Shown piece after piece: positions 24,980 to 32,723 of a stretch of 60,695 nt of DNA. The notes under the pieces are model-generated. The model was not told the DNA's origin. It did not search any database and saw only the letters and a program-made list of their open reading frames with translations. The DNA comes from Bryobacterales bacterium. GTDB lineage: Bacteria > Acidobacteriota > Terriglobia > Bryobacterales > Bryobacteraceae. Within the stretch, counting starts at the first letter, position 1. Every line of letters starts with the position of its first letter. The stretch spans positions 1 through 60,695 of the forward strand of contig JADZGD010000034.1 in assembly GCA_020854055.1 (NCBI GenBank), given 5' to 3'. A program made the translations under genes and the position numbers.

Positions 24980-25882
24980 CTACGCTTCGGCCTCCTGGCG
25001 GATGATGGGCAGCCAGCCTTTGAACCACTCTTTGAACTCATCGAGCCGGCGCTCGCGCTCCGGTCCAAGCGGGGTCGCCAGCGGGCCGAAGTTCGCACAA
25101 CGTGCCTCGGTCGCCACCCGGACGCCAATCGGCGTCGGGAACTGGTCAATCTGCTGGATAAACTCCTCCAGGCGCTTCTGTAACTGGTCGCGCTTGGCCG
25201 CGTTGCCGGCTTCAATCGCCTCGCTTAGACCTACCATCAGTTCCGGAACGGCGCTGGCGCAGCCGGAAACCAGGCCGTCAATGCCAATCGACTTGGCACG
25301 GGTGAATATGTTGTCGTTGCCGATGACCAGCGCGAATTCCTGCCGGTTGCGCAAATCTCGCAGCCGCTCGTAGTAGTCCATCCGCCCGGAGGAGTCTTTA
25401 ATCCCTCCAAAGGCGCCCGTCTGGAGTAGTTCGAGCGCGGTCTCCACCTCGATTTCATTCGAAAAGAACGGAATGTTGTAGAGGTAAGTGGGAATCTGGA
25501 CGCCCGCCTGGGCGACAAACGCCTGAAAGAATGCCTTCACCACATCCTGGGAGTAGCGGAAGAAGTAAGGAGGCATCAGCAGCAACCCCGCCGCGCCCGC
25601 CTTTTCCGCTTCCTGTGCCAGGCGTACCGCGCCCTCCAACGTCGAATGAGCCGCGCACACCACCACCGGAATGCGCGACCGCTTTACCACGAACGATGCC
25701 AGGCGAATTCGCTCTTCGATTTCGAAATGCAAAAACTCGCCCGTCGAGCCCATCAGCGCAATTCCTGATGCGCGCGTCGAATTCAGGTAATCAATTACGC
25801 CCAGCGCGCCGCCCAGATCCATTTCCGTACTGCATGCCTTACGCGGGGTGGCCGCGGCTACATAAACACCATGAATGTTCAT
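24980..25882 (-). CDS. Dihydrodipicolinate synthase (DapA) family lyase/aldolase
   Basis: A 300-residue class I aldolase of the DapA/NanA family. The carboxylate-binding loop is GSTGEF (45-50), the catalytic Tyr is Y135 in YLYNIP and the Schiff-base lysine is K162 in GGIKDSSG. It could be an N-acetylneuraminate-lyase-like or 2-keto-3-deoxy sugar acid aldolase rather than true DapA. I start at the ATG at 25882 with AGGAGA upstream; a longer frame to 25915 adds an unlikely 11-residue extension. It is divergent from the Gfo/Idh gene at 26018 across a perfect 8-bp-arm palindrome. It is probably co-transcribed with the PLP decarboxylase downstream. Confidence 0.9.
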   Translation of the reverse strand: MNIHGVYVAAATPRKACSTEMDLGGALGVIDYLNSTRASGIALMGSTGEFLHFEIEERIRLASFVVKRSRIPVVVCAAHSTLEGAVRLAQEAEKAGAAGLLLMPPYFFRYSQDVVKAFFQAFVAQAGVQIPTYLYNIPFFSNEIEVETALELLQTGAFGGIKDSSGRMDYYERLRDLRNRQEFALVIGNDNIFTRAKSIGIDGLVSGCASAVPELMVGLSEAIEAGNAAKRDQLQKRLEEFIQQIDQFPTPIGVRVATEARCANFGPLATPLGPERERRLDEFKEWFKGWLPIIRQEAEA

Positions 25883-25950
25883 CGCTTGGTTTTCTCCTGG
25901 AACCGCAGAATTCATTCTCCCTCAGAATTAAGCCGCGATTCCAGTCTCAT

Positions 25951-25970
25951 GCGGAAACTTCCGTTTCCGC
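25951..25970. promoter_or_regulatory. Perfect inverted repeat between divergent genes, candidate operator
   Basis: GCGGAAAC (25951-25958) and GTTTCCGC (25963-25970) match at all 8 positions around a 4-base centre. It sits in the 135-bp divergent region, about 68 bp before one ATG and 47 bp before the other. A -10-like TATACAAT run (25989-25996) lies just downstream toward the rightward gene. No regulator is encoded next to it. Confidence 0.5.
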
Positions 25971-26017
25971 CGCTCCCCGTCAGGGTGATATACAATGCTC
26001 GTTTTAGGGAGCACAAA

Positions 26018-27304
26018 ATGGAAAATCGAACCCGGAGATCCTTCGTTACCGCCGCCGGCGCCTCCAGTTTTCTGATTGTCAGGCCGGAACTGGTGCGTGG
26101 CGCCGGTAGTGAAACGCTGAGAGCGGGGCTCATCGGCTGCGGCGGCCGCGGTACGCAGGCCGTGGTGGATCTGCTCACCGGAACTCAGAATGTCGAGGTC
26201 GTCGCCATGGGCGACATCTTCGAGGACCACCTGGAAGGATCGCTGCGCAGCATTGCCGCCAAGCATCCGGAGGTCGCCTCCCGGGTAAAAGTGGATGCCG
26301 AACACCGCTTCATCGGCTTCGATGCATTCCACAAAGTCATCGCCTCCGATATCGACATCGTGATGCTGGCCACCCCGCCAGGCTACCGGCCCCAGCATTT
26401 CGAAGCCGCGATCAACGCCCACAAGCACGTTTTCTGCGAAAAGCCTTTTGGCACCGATCCGGTGGGTGTGCGCCGTTTTATGGCGGCGGCCAAAAAGTCG
26501 GAAGAGTTGAAGTTGACCGTGATGAGCGGCGCCCAGCGCCGCAATGCCGCCGATTACATGGAAACCGTCGACAAGATCCGCAACGGCGCCATCGGCGAGG
26601 TGACCGGCCTTTATGCTTACTGGATCGGTGGCCCGGTCATCCAGCAGCCTGGCGGCCGCAAGCCAGGTTGGGCCGACATGACCTGGGAACATCGCAACTG
26701 GTACTCCTTTGTGTGGATCTGCGGCGATCAGGTGGTGGAACAGCACCTTCACAACATCGATGTCTGTAACTGGGTGATGGACACTCACCCCGTGAAGGTG
26801 GTTGCCACCGGCGGCGCCGCCTGGCGGCCCCGCACCGAGATTTACGGCAACATCTACGACCACATCTCATCGGACTTCGTCTATGAGAACGGCGTGCGCA
26901 TGAGCAGCTACTGCCGGCAGTTTAAAGGTCCCGGCATTTATGACAACGTCAGCGAACTCATCGTCGGATCCAAAGGCCGCAGCAATGCTCACGATCTTGG
27001 CTCTGGTTCGAACCAGGACGTTCGCACGAAGTTCAAGGATCCGCTCGAGAACCCCTATGTCCGCGAACACATCGCGATGGTCCGTTCCATCCGCGGCGAC
27101 GGGCCTTACCGCAACGACGCCATGAAGGTGGCTGAAAGCACGATGACCGCCATCATGGCTCGTGAATCCGCCTATTCCGGCCTGGAGATCACCTGGGAGA
27201 TGATCATGAACTCCCAACTCGACCTCCAGCCCAAAGCTTTCGGCTACGACCTGAAAATGGAGGTTCCGCCCCTTCCGGTGCCTGGTGTTTATAAGTTCAT
27301 ATAA
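26018..27304 (+). CDS. Tat-exported Gfo/Idh/MocA-family oxidoreductase
   Basis: A 428-residue dehydrogenase-fold protein with a twin-arginine N-terminus (RTRRSFVTAAGASSF). The Rossmann loop is GLIGCGGRGTQ near 37-47, the conserved lysine lies in CEKPFGTD near 143, and VEQHLHNIDVCNWVM near 250 supplies the catalytic His/Asp region. Exported Gfo/Idh proteins act on sugars with a tightly bound NAD(P), as in glucose-fructose oxidoreductase. The start at 26018 has AGGGA upstream; the frame is open to 25871 but that covers the divergent promoter region. Downstream are two small inverted repeats. Confidence 0.9.
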   Translation: MENRTRRSFVTAAGASSFLIVRPELVRGAGSETLRAGLIGCGGRGTQAVVDLLTGTQNVEVVAMGDIFEDHLEGSLRSIAAKHPEVASRVKVDAEHRFIGFDAFHKVIASDIDIVMLATPPGYRPQHFEAAINAHKHVFCEKPFGTDPVGVRRFMAAAKKSEELKLTVMSGAQRRNAADYMETVDKIRNGAIGEVTGLYAYWIGGPVIQQPGGRKPGWADMTWEHRNWYSFVWICGDQVVEQHLHNIDVCNWVMDTHPVKVVATGGAAWRPRTEIYGNIYDHISSDFVYENGVRMSSYCRQFKGPGIYDNVSELIVGSKGRSNAHDLGSGSNQDVRTKFKDPLENPYVREHIAMVRSIRGDGPYRNDAMKVAESTMTAIMARESAYSGLEITWEMIMNSQLDLQPKAFGYDLKMEVPPLPVPGVYKFI

Positions 27305-27306
27305 TG

Positions 27307-27324
27307 CCGTACCGGATAGTACGG
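27307..27324 (+). terminator. Weak hairpin after the Gfo/Idh gene
   Basis: CCGTAC and GTACGG (6 of 6) flank a 6-base loop three bases after the stop codon. No T-run follows, so intrinsic termination is doubtful; it might stabilise the mRNA end. Confidence 0.3.
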
Positions 27325-27336
27325 GTGTGGTGTGCT

Positions 27337-27363
27337 CCATTCAGCCCCCAGGGTGTTGAATGG
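27337..27363. repeat. Inverted repeat upstream of the E1 genes
   Basis: CCATTCA and TGAATGG (7 of 7) are 13 bases apart. The repeat lies between the Gfo/Idh stop and the E1 alpha start, 72 bp before the latter. A -10-like TATACT follows at 27366-27371 but without a matching -35. It may be an operator or part of a terminator. Confidence 0.35.
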
Positions 27364-27435
27364 CGTATACTACCGCTTTGGCCGTTTGAAATCTTACGGT
27401 CGGTTGTGAACGTTCGATAGAGGACGGAGTTTTCA

Positions 27436-28467
27436 ATGGCGGCAGTCAGACCCATGCAATGGACCCCAACCGCAGCCGCCCCCGAGCAGGATTCGGAGGC
27501 TGGCCTCTCGCGGCGATTCCTTTACTACATGGCACTGATGCGTGAGGCGGAAGGGCGCATCCAGGACAAACTGTACCGGCAGGGTAAGGTTCTCGGCGGC
27601 GTCTATATCGGCCGCGGGCAGGAGGCCATTCCGGTGGGAGCAGGCCTCACCACCCGTCCGAACGATTTTCTATTTCCCAGTCATCGCGACATGGCGCTTT
27701 ATTTCATCCGCGGTGTCCATCCCCGCGAGGTGTTCGCCCAGTACATGGGCCGCGCCGGCGGTTTAACCGGGGGGCGCGACGGCAACATGCACATGGGTGA
27801 CATGAACCGCCGCATTTCGGCCATCATCAGCGCCCTGGCGGCCTGGATTCCCGTGGCTGCCGGCGCCGCCATGGCCATGCGTTACCTGGGTACCAGCGAT
27901 ATCACCTACGCATTTTTCGGCGATGGCTCCACCAGCCGTGGCGACTGGCACGAAGGGGTGAACCTGGCCGCCGTGCAGAAAGCGCCGGTGGTGCTCATCT
28001 GCAATAACAACCAGTGGGCCTACTCCACGCCTCTGGATAAGCAGATGGCCTGCGCCCACGTTGCCGACCGGGGCCCGGCTTACGGCATCCCGTCCGAGAT
28101 CGTCGATGGCAACGACGTATGGGCCGTTTACCACGCCACCCAACGCGCTGCCGATCATGCTCGCTCCGGCCTGGGGCCCTACATGATCGAGTGCAAGACC
28201 TTCCGCATGACCGGCCACTCCGCGCACGATCCGGCCAGCTACGTACCGGCGCATCTGTTTGAAGAGTGGGCCAGGAAGGATCCCATCGAGCGGCTCGAGC
28301 GCCTGATGGTGGAACGCGGGTATGCCGGCCGCGACGAGATCGACGACATCCACGCCGGTATTCGCCAAGAGGTGGATGAGGCGATCGCCTGGGCTGAAAA
28401 CAGTCCTTATCCCGATCCCGAAACCTTGCTCGATAACGTCTACGAAACCAGGCCGGCCGGAACGTAA
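27436..28467 (+). CDS. Thiamine-diphosphate 2-oxoacid dehydrogenase E1 component, alpha subunit
   Basis: A 343-residue E1 alpha of the PdhA/AcoA/BkdA type. The ThDP motif is GDG (162-164) with NNN (190-192), ending in NNNQWAYSTP. Other marks are GRGQEAIPVGAGL, FPSHRDMALYFIRGV, TGGRDGNMHMGD and the phosphorylation-loop-like KTFRMTGHSAHDPASYV. With the beta subunit it decarboxylates pyruvate, acetoin or a branched-chain 2-oxo acid and passes the acyl group to an E2. The beta gene starts 4 bp after this stop. No E2 or E3 gene is in the window, so partners must be elsewhere. The start has a GAGGACGGAG ribosome site. Confidence 0.92.
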   Translation: MAAVRPMQWTPTAAAPEQDSEAGLSRRFLYYMALMREAEGRIQDKLYRQGKVLGGVYIGRGQEAIPVGAGLTTRPNDFLFPSHRDMALYFIRGVHPREVFAQYMGRAGGLTGGRDGNMHMGDMNRRISAIISALAAWIPVAAGAAMAMRYLGTSDITYAFFGDGSTSRGDWHEGVNLAAVQKAPVVLICNNNQWAYSTPLDKQMACAHVADRGPAYGIPSEIVDGNDVWAVYHATQRAADHARSGLGPYMIECKTFRMTGHSAHDPASYVPAHLFEEWARKDPIERLERLMVERGYAGRDEIDDIHAGIRQEVDEAIAWAENSPYPDPETLLDNVYETRPAGT

Positions 28468-28471
28468 AGCC

Positions 28472-29446
28472 ATGGCCACCACTACCTATCTCGAAGCAAT
28501 TCGTGAGGGTCTCTGGGAGGAGATGGAGCGCGACCCGAACGTCTTCTGTATCGGCGAAGATATCGCCGTCTACGGCGGCGCCTTCAAGGTCACCGCCGGG
28601 TTCCTCGAACACTTCGGAGAGAAACGCGTCGTCGATACGCCCATCTCGGAATCCGCCATCGTCGGCGCGGCCATCGGCGCTGGATTTATCGGCCTGCGGC
28701 CGGTGGCCGAGATGCAGTTTGCCGACTTCATCACCTGCGGCTTCGATCAGATTGTCAATTTCGCCGCTAAATGCCGTTACCGCTGGGGCGCCGGGGTGCC
28801 CATCGTCATCCGCGCTCCATCGGGCGGCGGCGTCCACGGCGGACCGTTTCACTCCCAAAATCCCGAAGCCTGGTTCGCGCACGTTCCCGGCCTGAAGGTG
28901 CTCTGCCCGGCCACGGCCTACGACGCCAAGGGCCTGATCAAATCCGCCATTCGCGACAACGATCCCGTGCTGTTTTTCGAGCACAAGGCGCTCTACCGGC
29001 GGATCAAAGAGGATCTGCCCGAGCAGGAGTACACCGTCCCCATCGGCAAGGCCGCCATTTACCGCGACGGCACGGACTTGTCCATCATCACCTACGGAGC
29101 GATGCTCTATGAAGCCAGCCAGGCGGCCGGGGATCTGGCTGCCGAAGGCTATTCGGTCGAGATCGTCGATCTTCGAACCGTCTTTCCCCTCGACGAAGAA
29201 ACCGTGCTCGCCAGCGTCAGGAAGACCGCGCGCGCCATCGTGCTCCATGAGGATACGCTGACCGGCGGCATTGGCGGAGAAGTGGTGGCACGAATCACCG
29301 AGAAGGCTTTCGAGTACTTGGACGCGCCGGTGGTGCGAATCGCGGCCCCCGACACGCCAGTGCCCTACAGTTCGCCACTGGAACAGGCGTTCCTGCCGAC
29401 CGCGGCCAAAGTGACCGCGAAGGCGCGCTGGCTGCTTCAGTATTAA
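28472..29446 (+). CDS. Thiamine-diphosphate 2-oxoacid dehydrogenase E1 component, beta subunit
   Basis: A 324-residue E1 beta. It shows YLEAIREGLWEEMERD, GEDIAVYGGAFKVT (E29 in the ThDP-binding region), DTPISESAIVGAAIGA, RPVAEMQFADF, GGVHGGPFHSQNPEAWFAHVPGLKV and the C-terminal transketolase-type domain (SIITYGAMLYEA, VEIVDLRTVFPLDEE, VPYSSPLEQAFLP). I start at the ATG at 28472, four bases after the alpha stop; the longer frame from 28322 lies within the alpha gene. It ends 11 bp from the convergent PilZ gene. Substrate choice between pyruvate, acetoin and branched-chain acids is open. Confidence 0.93.
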   Translation: MATTTYLEAIREGLWEEMERDPNVFCIGEDIAVYGGAFKVTAGFLEHFGEKRVVDTPISESAIVGAAIGAGFIGLRPVAEMQFADFITCGFDQIVNFAAKCRYRWGAGVPIVIRAPSGGGVHGGPFHSQNPEAWFAHVPGLKVLCPATAYDAKGLIKSAIRDNDPVLFFEHKALYRRIKEDLPEQEYTVPIGKAAIYRDGTDLSIITYGAMLYEASQAAGDLAAEGYSVEIVDLRTVFPLDEETVLASVRKTARAIVLHEDTLTGGIGGEVVARITEKAFEYLDAPVVRIAAPDTPVPYSSPLEQAFLPTAAKVTAKARWLLQY

Positions 29447-29457
29447 GCGTCCGCCCG

Positions 29458-29832
29458 TCAGCGGATGGCGATCGCCAGCCGGTCCAGGCCATGCTCGCCC
29501 GTTTTGGCCACCAGCCGCCGTGGATCCAGCATGTGCTGTGGCCGGAACAGGCGCTGGGACCACTTGGTTCCCGGTTCGAACTCAATACCCAGGAAATAAC
29601 CGATTTCGCGGTAAACACAGTATCGGACACGTCCCTGGAGTTCGCCTTTGGGGTAAGAGATCACCACGCTGGTATGCACCGGGAGCGGTGCGTCTACCTG
29701 CAGGCAGGCGCCTGTCAGGGAGATATCTTCCAGGTTTGCTACTAGCCGCTTGGTCTTGCCCGTCTGATCCCGCCATCCGAGATCGACAAGGTCTGCACAC
29801 ATCATTCTTGGTTGGACGCGCCGGTCTGCCAT
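29458..29832 (-). CDS. PilZ-domain protein
   Basis: A 124-residue single-domain protein. The c-di-GMP-binding signatures are present: an RRVQPR run near residues 4-9 (RxxxR-type) and EDISLTGACL (D/N-x-S-x-x-G) near 34-43. The domain ends with GYFLGIEF. It is probably a cytoplasmic c-di-GMP effector, for example for motility or polysaccharide secretion. The ATG at 29832 is preferred over a TTG three codons upstream. It stands alone, converging on the E1 beta gene and divergent from the GHMP kinase with 166 bp between. Confidence 0.82.
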   Translation of the reverse strand: MADRRVQPRMMCADLVDLGWRDQTGKTKRLVANLEDISLTGACLQVDAPLPVHTSVVISYPKGELQGRVRYCVYREIGYFLGIEFEPGTKWSQRLFRPQHMLDPRRLVAKTGEHGLDRLAIAIR

Positions 29833-29998
29833 ACACCCCAACTATCGGCCTCTCCGCCGGAATATTTATAGAACCAATGGGCCACAATTTTACCTTATGA
29901 CCACCTGCCTGGAAGATCGAAACCTCGGTGTTGTTTCCCTGAATTGCCGCTTGCCGGCGGGGAGGTTTACCTCACTTGCGCTATAGTAATCGTTTCCT

Positions 29999-31006
29999 AT
30001 GAAAATCGTCTCCAAGGCCCCTTGCCGCGTCGATCTTGCCGGAGGTACGCTCGACATCTGGCCGCTCTACCTTTTTCACGCCAACTCGGTGACGGTTAAC
30101 TTCGCTGTCGACCGCTACACCTCGGCGGAGATTAGCACCCGGGCGGACGGGGCGATCCACCTCACCTCGCTCGATCTGAAGGGCGAGGAGGCATTCGCCT
30201 CGCTGGACCATCTGATGAAGGCGAAGCGGTACAAACTGCCCCTGCTGGCGCGCATCGTTCGCTTCTTCCAGCCTCGGACGGGCTTCAACCTGGTCTCTAA
30301 CTCCGAAGCGCCGGCCGGCGCGGGCATTTCGGGCTCCTCGTCGCTGCTGATAACAATTTCCAGCGCCCTCAACAAACTGACCGGCGCCGGCTACCCGATC
30401 GAGAAGGTCCGCGAGATCGCTCAGAACGTGGAGGCGCAGATCATCAACGTGCCCACCGGATGTCAGGATTACTATCCGGCGATGTACGGCGGCGTCAACG
30501 CCATCGAGATGGGGCCCGCCGGGATCGTCTGCAAGCAGATTCAGGTGAATCTCGAGGATTTCAACCAGCGCATTGTGCTGGCCTATACCGGGCTGCCCCG
30601 CAACTCCGGCATCAATAATTGGGAAGTGACCAAGGCCCACATCGACGGGGACAAGACGGTCTTCAAGAACTTCGAGCGGATTGCAGCCATTGCCAGCGGC
30701 ATGCGCTCCGCCCTTGAAAAGGCCGATTGGACCGAAGCGGCCCGCCTGCTGCGGGAGGAGTGGCAGCACCGGCGCCGGAATGCGCCCGGCATCACCACCC
30801 CGTTGATCGACCGCCTGGTTGAGGTCACCCGTAAAGCGGGCGCCAAGGGCGCCAAGGTCTGTGGCGCAGGCGGCGGGGGATGTGTCTTCTTCCTGGTGGA
30901 GCGCGGCGCCGGCGAGCGCGTCGCCCGGGCCATTGAAGCCGAGGGCGCAACCGTGCTGCCGGTACAGGTCGCCTCCCAAGGCGTGCGGGTCAGGGTTGCC
31001 AGGTAA
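29999..31006 (+). CDS. GHMP-family sugar kinase
   Basis: A 335-residue small-molecule kinase. It has the N-terminal KAPCRVDLAGGTLDIWP, the phosphate-binding loop PAGAGISGSSSL (105-116) and the C-terminal glycine motif CGAGGGGCVFF near 291-301. It resembles the D-glycero-D-manno-heptose 7-phosphate kinase / fucokinase branch, which primes sugars for nucleotide-sugar synthesis. It ends 67 bp before the CPBP protease gene on the same strand. The substrate is unresolved. The gap upstream (29833-29998) holds a TATAGT box 15-20 bp before the ATG, but without a convincing -35. Confidence 0.85.
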   Translation: MKIVSKAPCRVDLAGGTLDIWPLYLFHANSVTVNFAVDRYTSAEISTRADGAIHLTSLDLKGEEAFASLDHLMKAKRYKLPLLARIVRFFQPRTGFNLVSNSEAPAGAGISGSSSLLITISSALNKLTGAGYPIEKVREIAQNVEAQIINVPTGCQDYYPAMYGGVNAIEMGPAGIVCKQIQVNLEDFNQRIVLAYTGLPRNSGINNWEVTKAHIDGDKTVFKNFERIAAIASGMRSALEKADWTEAARLLREEWQHRRRNAPGITTPLIDRLVEVTRKAGAKGAKVCGAGGGGCVFFLVERGAGERVARAIEAEGATVLPVQVASQGVRVRVAR

Positions 31007-31073
31007 CAGCCGCTAGCCGGAGCCCCAGCGGAAACCCTGAGATTTCGCCCTTCGATTCTGCCAAGATACCAGT

Positions 31074-31928
31074 ATGGCGGAATCCCCCCGGACCAAACTT
31101 CTCGGCGCGCTGTTGCGAGTGGGGGTGTTCGCATTCATCGAGATCGCCGGCCTGATGATCTTCGGCCGGGTAATCTACCCGCTGGCGGGTTACTTTGCCG
31201 CCGCCGCCCTCAGCACTTTTGCCGCCGCCGCCGTGGCGAATACCATCGCCGTGCGCATTTACGAGCGCCAAACCTTGACGGCGATCGGCCTCGGCTGGAC
31301 GGCGGCTTCCCGGCGCAACCTGCTGCTTGGACTGGCGGCCGGGGGCGGCGCCGCGCTGGTGGTGATCGGGTTCCCCGTCATGGCCGGGACAGCCGAACTC
31401 TACCGTGTACCCGGCCAGTCCCTGAACTGGGGGTCCCTGCTGTTTGTCTCCCTGTTGCTGTTTTTCGGCGCCGCCGGCGAAGAGATGCTCTTCCGCGGCT
31501 ATGGCTTTCAGGTACTGATGGATAACCTCGGCCCGTTCGCCACTATTCTTCCGGTAGGCGTGTTGTTCGGCATCGCTCACGGCGGCAACCAGTATTTCAG
31601 CGGCATGGGACTCGCCAACACCATCGGCTGGGGAATCATTCTGGGAACCGCCTTCTACCGCAGCGGAGACCTGTGGCTGCCCATCGGCATGCATTTTGGC
31701 TGGAACTGGGTTCTTCCGTTGTTCGGCGTGAGTCTGAGCGGGTTTACAATGGGTGTGACGGGCATCGCCACCCGCTGGCATACCACGGCATTGTGGAGCG
31801 GTGGCGCCTATGGGCCGGAAGCGAGCATACTGACCACGCTGGTGCTGTTCGGGCTTGCCTATTTTCTCTGGAAGGCTCCCGTTCTGCACCAACGGGCGGT
31901 GCTGTTGCGCTCGCTCGAGGAGGATTGA
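31074..31928 (+). CDS. CPBP-family intramembrane metalloprotease
   Basis: A 284-residue membrane protein with about seven hydrophobic segments. The CPBP (Abi/CAAX protease-like) motifs are complete: EExxxR with E136, E137 and R141 in GEEMLFRGYGF, H169 in FGIAHGGNQ, and H207/N211 in HFGWNW. Members cleave membrane substrates or protect against peptides; the target here is unknown. The stop codon abuts the ATG of the next gene with no spacing, so translation is likely coupled. Confidence 0.9.
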   Translation: MAESPRTKLLGALLRVGVFAFIEIAGLMIFGRVIYPLAGYFAAAALSTFAAAAVANTIAVRIYERQTLTAIGLGWTAASRRNLLLGLAAGGGAALVVIGFPVMAGTAELYRVPGQSLNWGSLLFVSLLLFFGAAGEEMLFRGYGFQVLMDNLGPFATILPVGVLFGIAHGGNQYFSGMGLANTIGWGIILGTAFYRSGDLWLPIGMHFGWNWVLPLFGVSLSGFTMGVTGIATRWHTTALWSGGAYGPEASILTTLVLFGLAYFLWKAPVLHQRAVLLRSLEED

Positions 31929-32714
31929 ATGCGTTTATCGATCCCGGCGGCGGCCGTAATCCTATTGCTTACCGCCCACGCACTGCCTGCGGCCGAAAAG
32001 CTAACCGATCTGGAAAAGGTCGGTATTATTCGCGGCCTGAGTTATGAGTATGCCACCGCCAAGGTCCAACTGCCGCGCGCCAAAAAGCCGCTGCCATTGA
32101 GCGCCCAGGGCGTCTACGACCGCCAGAAATGGGATGGCCAGATGCAGGAGTACGGACCGGCTGCGCGCGTGGGTGACCTTGTGCAGGTGACCAAGGTGAC
32201 CATCGGTGATACCCGCCTGTTGCTCGAGATCAACCGCGGTTTCAAGGGCGGCCGCAAGTGGTATCAAAACGTTCAGGTCGGCATGGGCGGAGTGATGAAT
32301 CCCATTGCGCAGGGCACCGCCGCGCCGGGAGGAACGTCGGTGGTGGTGGAATTTCCGGACGGCGTGCCGGCCAATGTCACCGCAATCAAGAAGGGTATCG
32401 GAGGAGTGCTTGATTTCGATAAGCATTCGGCCACCCAGAACTACATCGACACTCTGCCCGAACCCATAAAGAAGGCCATCGCCCGTAAGCAAGCCATCGA
32501 GGGCATGGACCGCGACCAGGTTCTTATGGCGCTCGGCCGGCCCAGGCACAAGATCCGCGAGACCAAGGACGGTGACGAGTCGGAGGATTGGATCTACGGA
32601 GAGCCGCCCGGCAAAATTACCTTTGTCACCTTCAACGGCTCCAAGGTGGTACGTGTTCGCGAGGACTACGCCGGCCTGGGCGGAGAAACGGCGCCACCCC
32701 TGCCGACGCCCTGA
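31929..32714 (+). CDS. Exported protein with a SmpA/BamE-like C-terminal segment
   Basis: A 261-residue protein with a signal peptide (LSIPAAAVILLLTAHALPAAE). I do not recognise the N-terminal two thirds (YATAKVQLPRAKKPL, ITKVT-type strands). The C-terminal part, GMDRDQVLMALGRPRHKIRETKDGDESEDWIYG in outline from residue about 196, has the GMxxxxVxxxLGxP pattern and following strand of the SmpA/OmlA (BamE) fold. The length exceeds BamE itself. It starts directly after the protease stop and converges on the GH28-like gene with 9 bp between. Confidence 0.6.
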   Translation: MRLSIPAAAVILLLTAHALPAAEKLTDLEKVGIIRGLSYEYATAKVQLPRAKKPLPLSAQGVYDRQKWDGQMQEYGPAARVGDLVQVTKVTIGDTRLLLEINRGFKGGRKWYQNVQVGMGGVMNPIAQGTAAPGGTSVVVEFPDGVPANVTAIKKGIGGVLDFDKHSATQNYIDTLPEPIKKAIARKQAIEGMDRDQVLMALGRPRHKIRETKDGDESEDWIYGEPPGKITFVTFNGSKVVRVREDYAGLGGETAPPLPTP

Positions 32715-32723
32715 GCACCTGCC

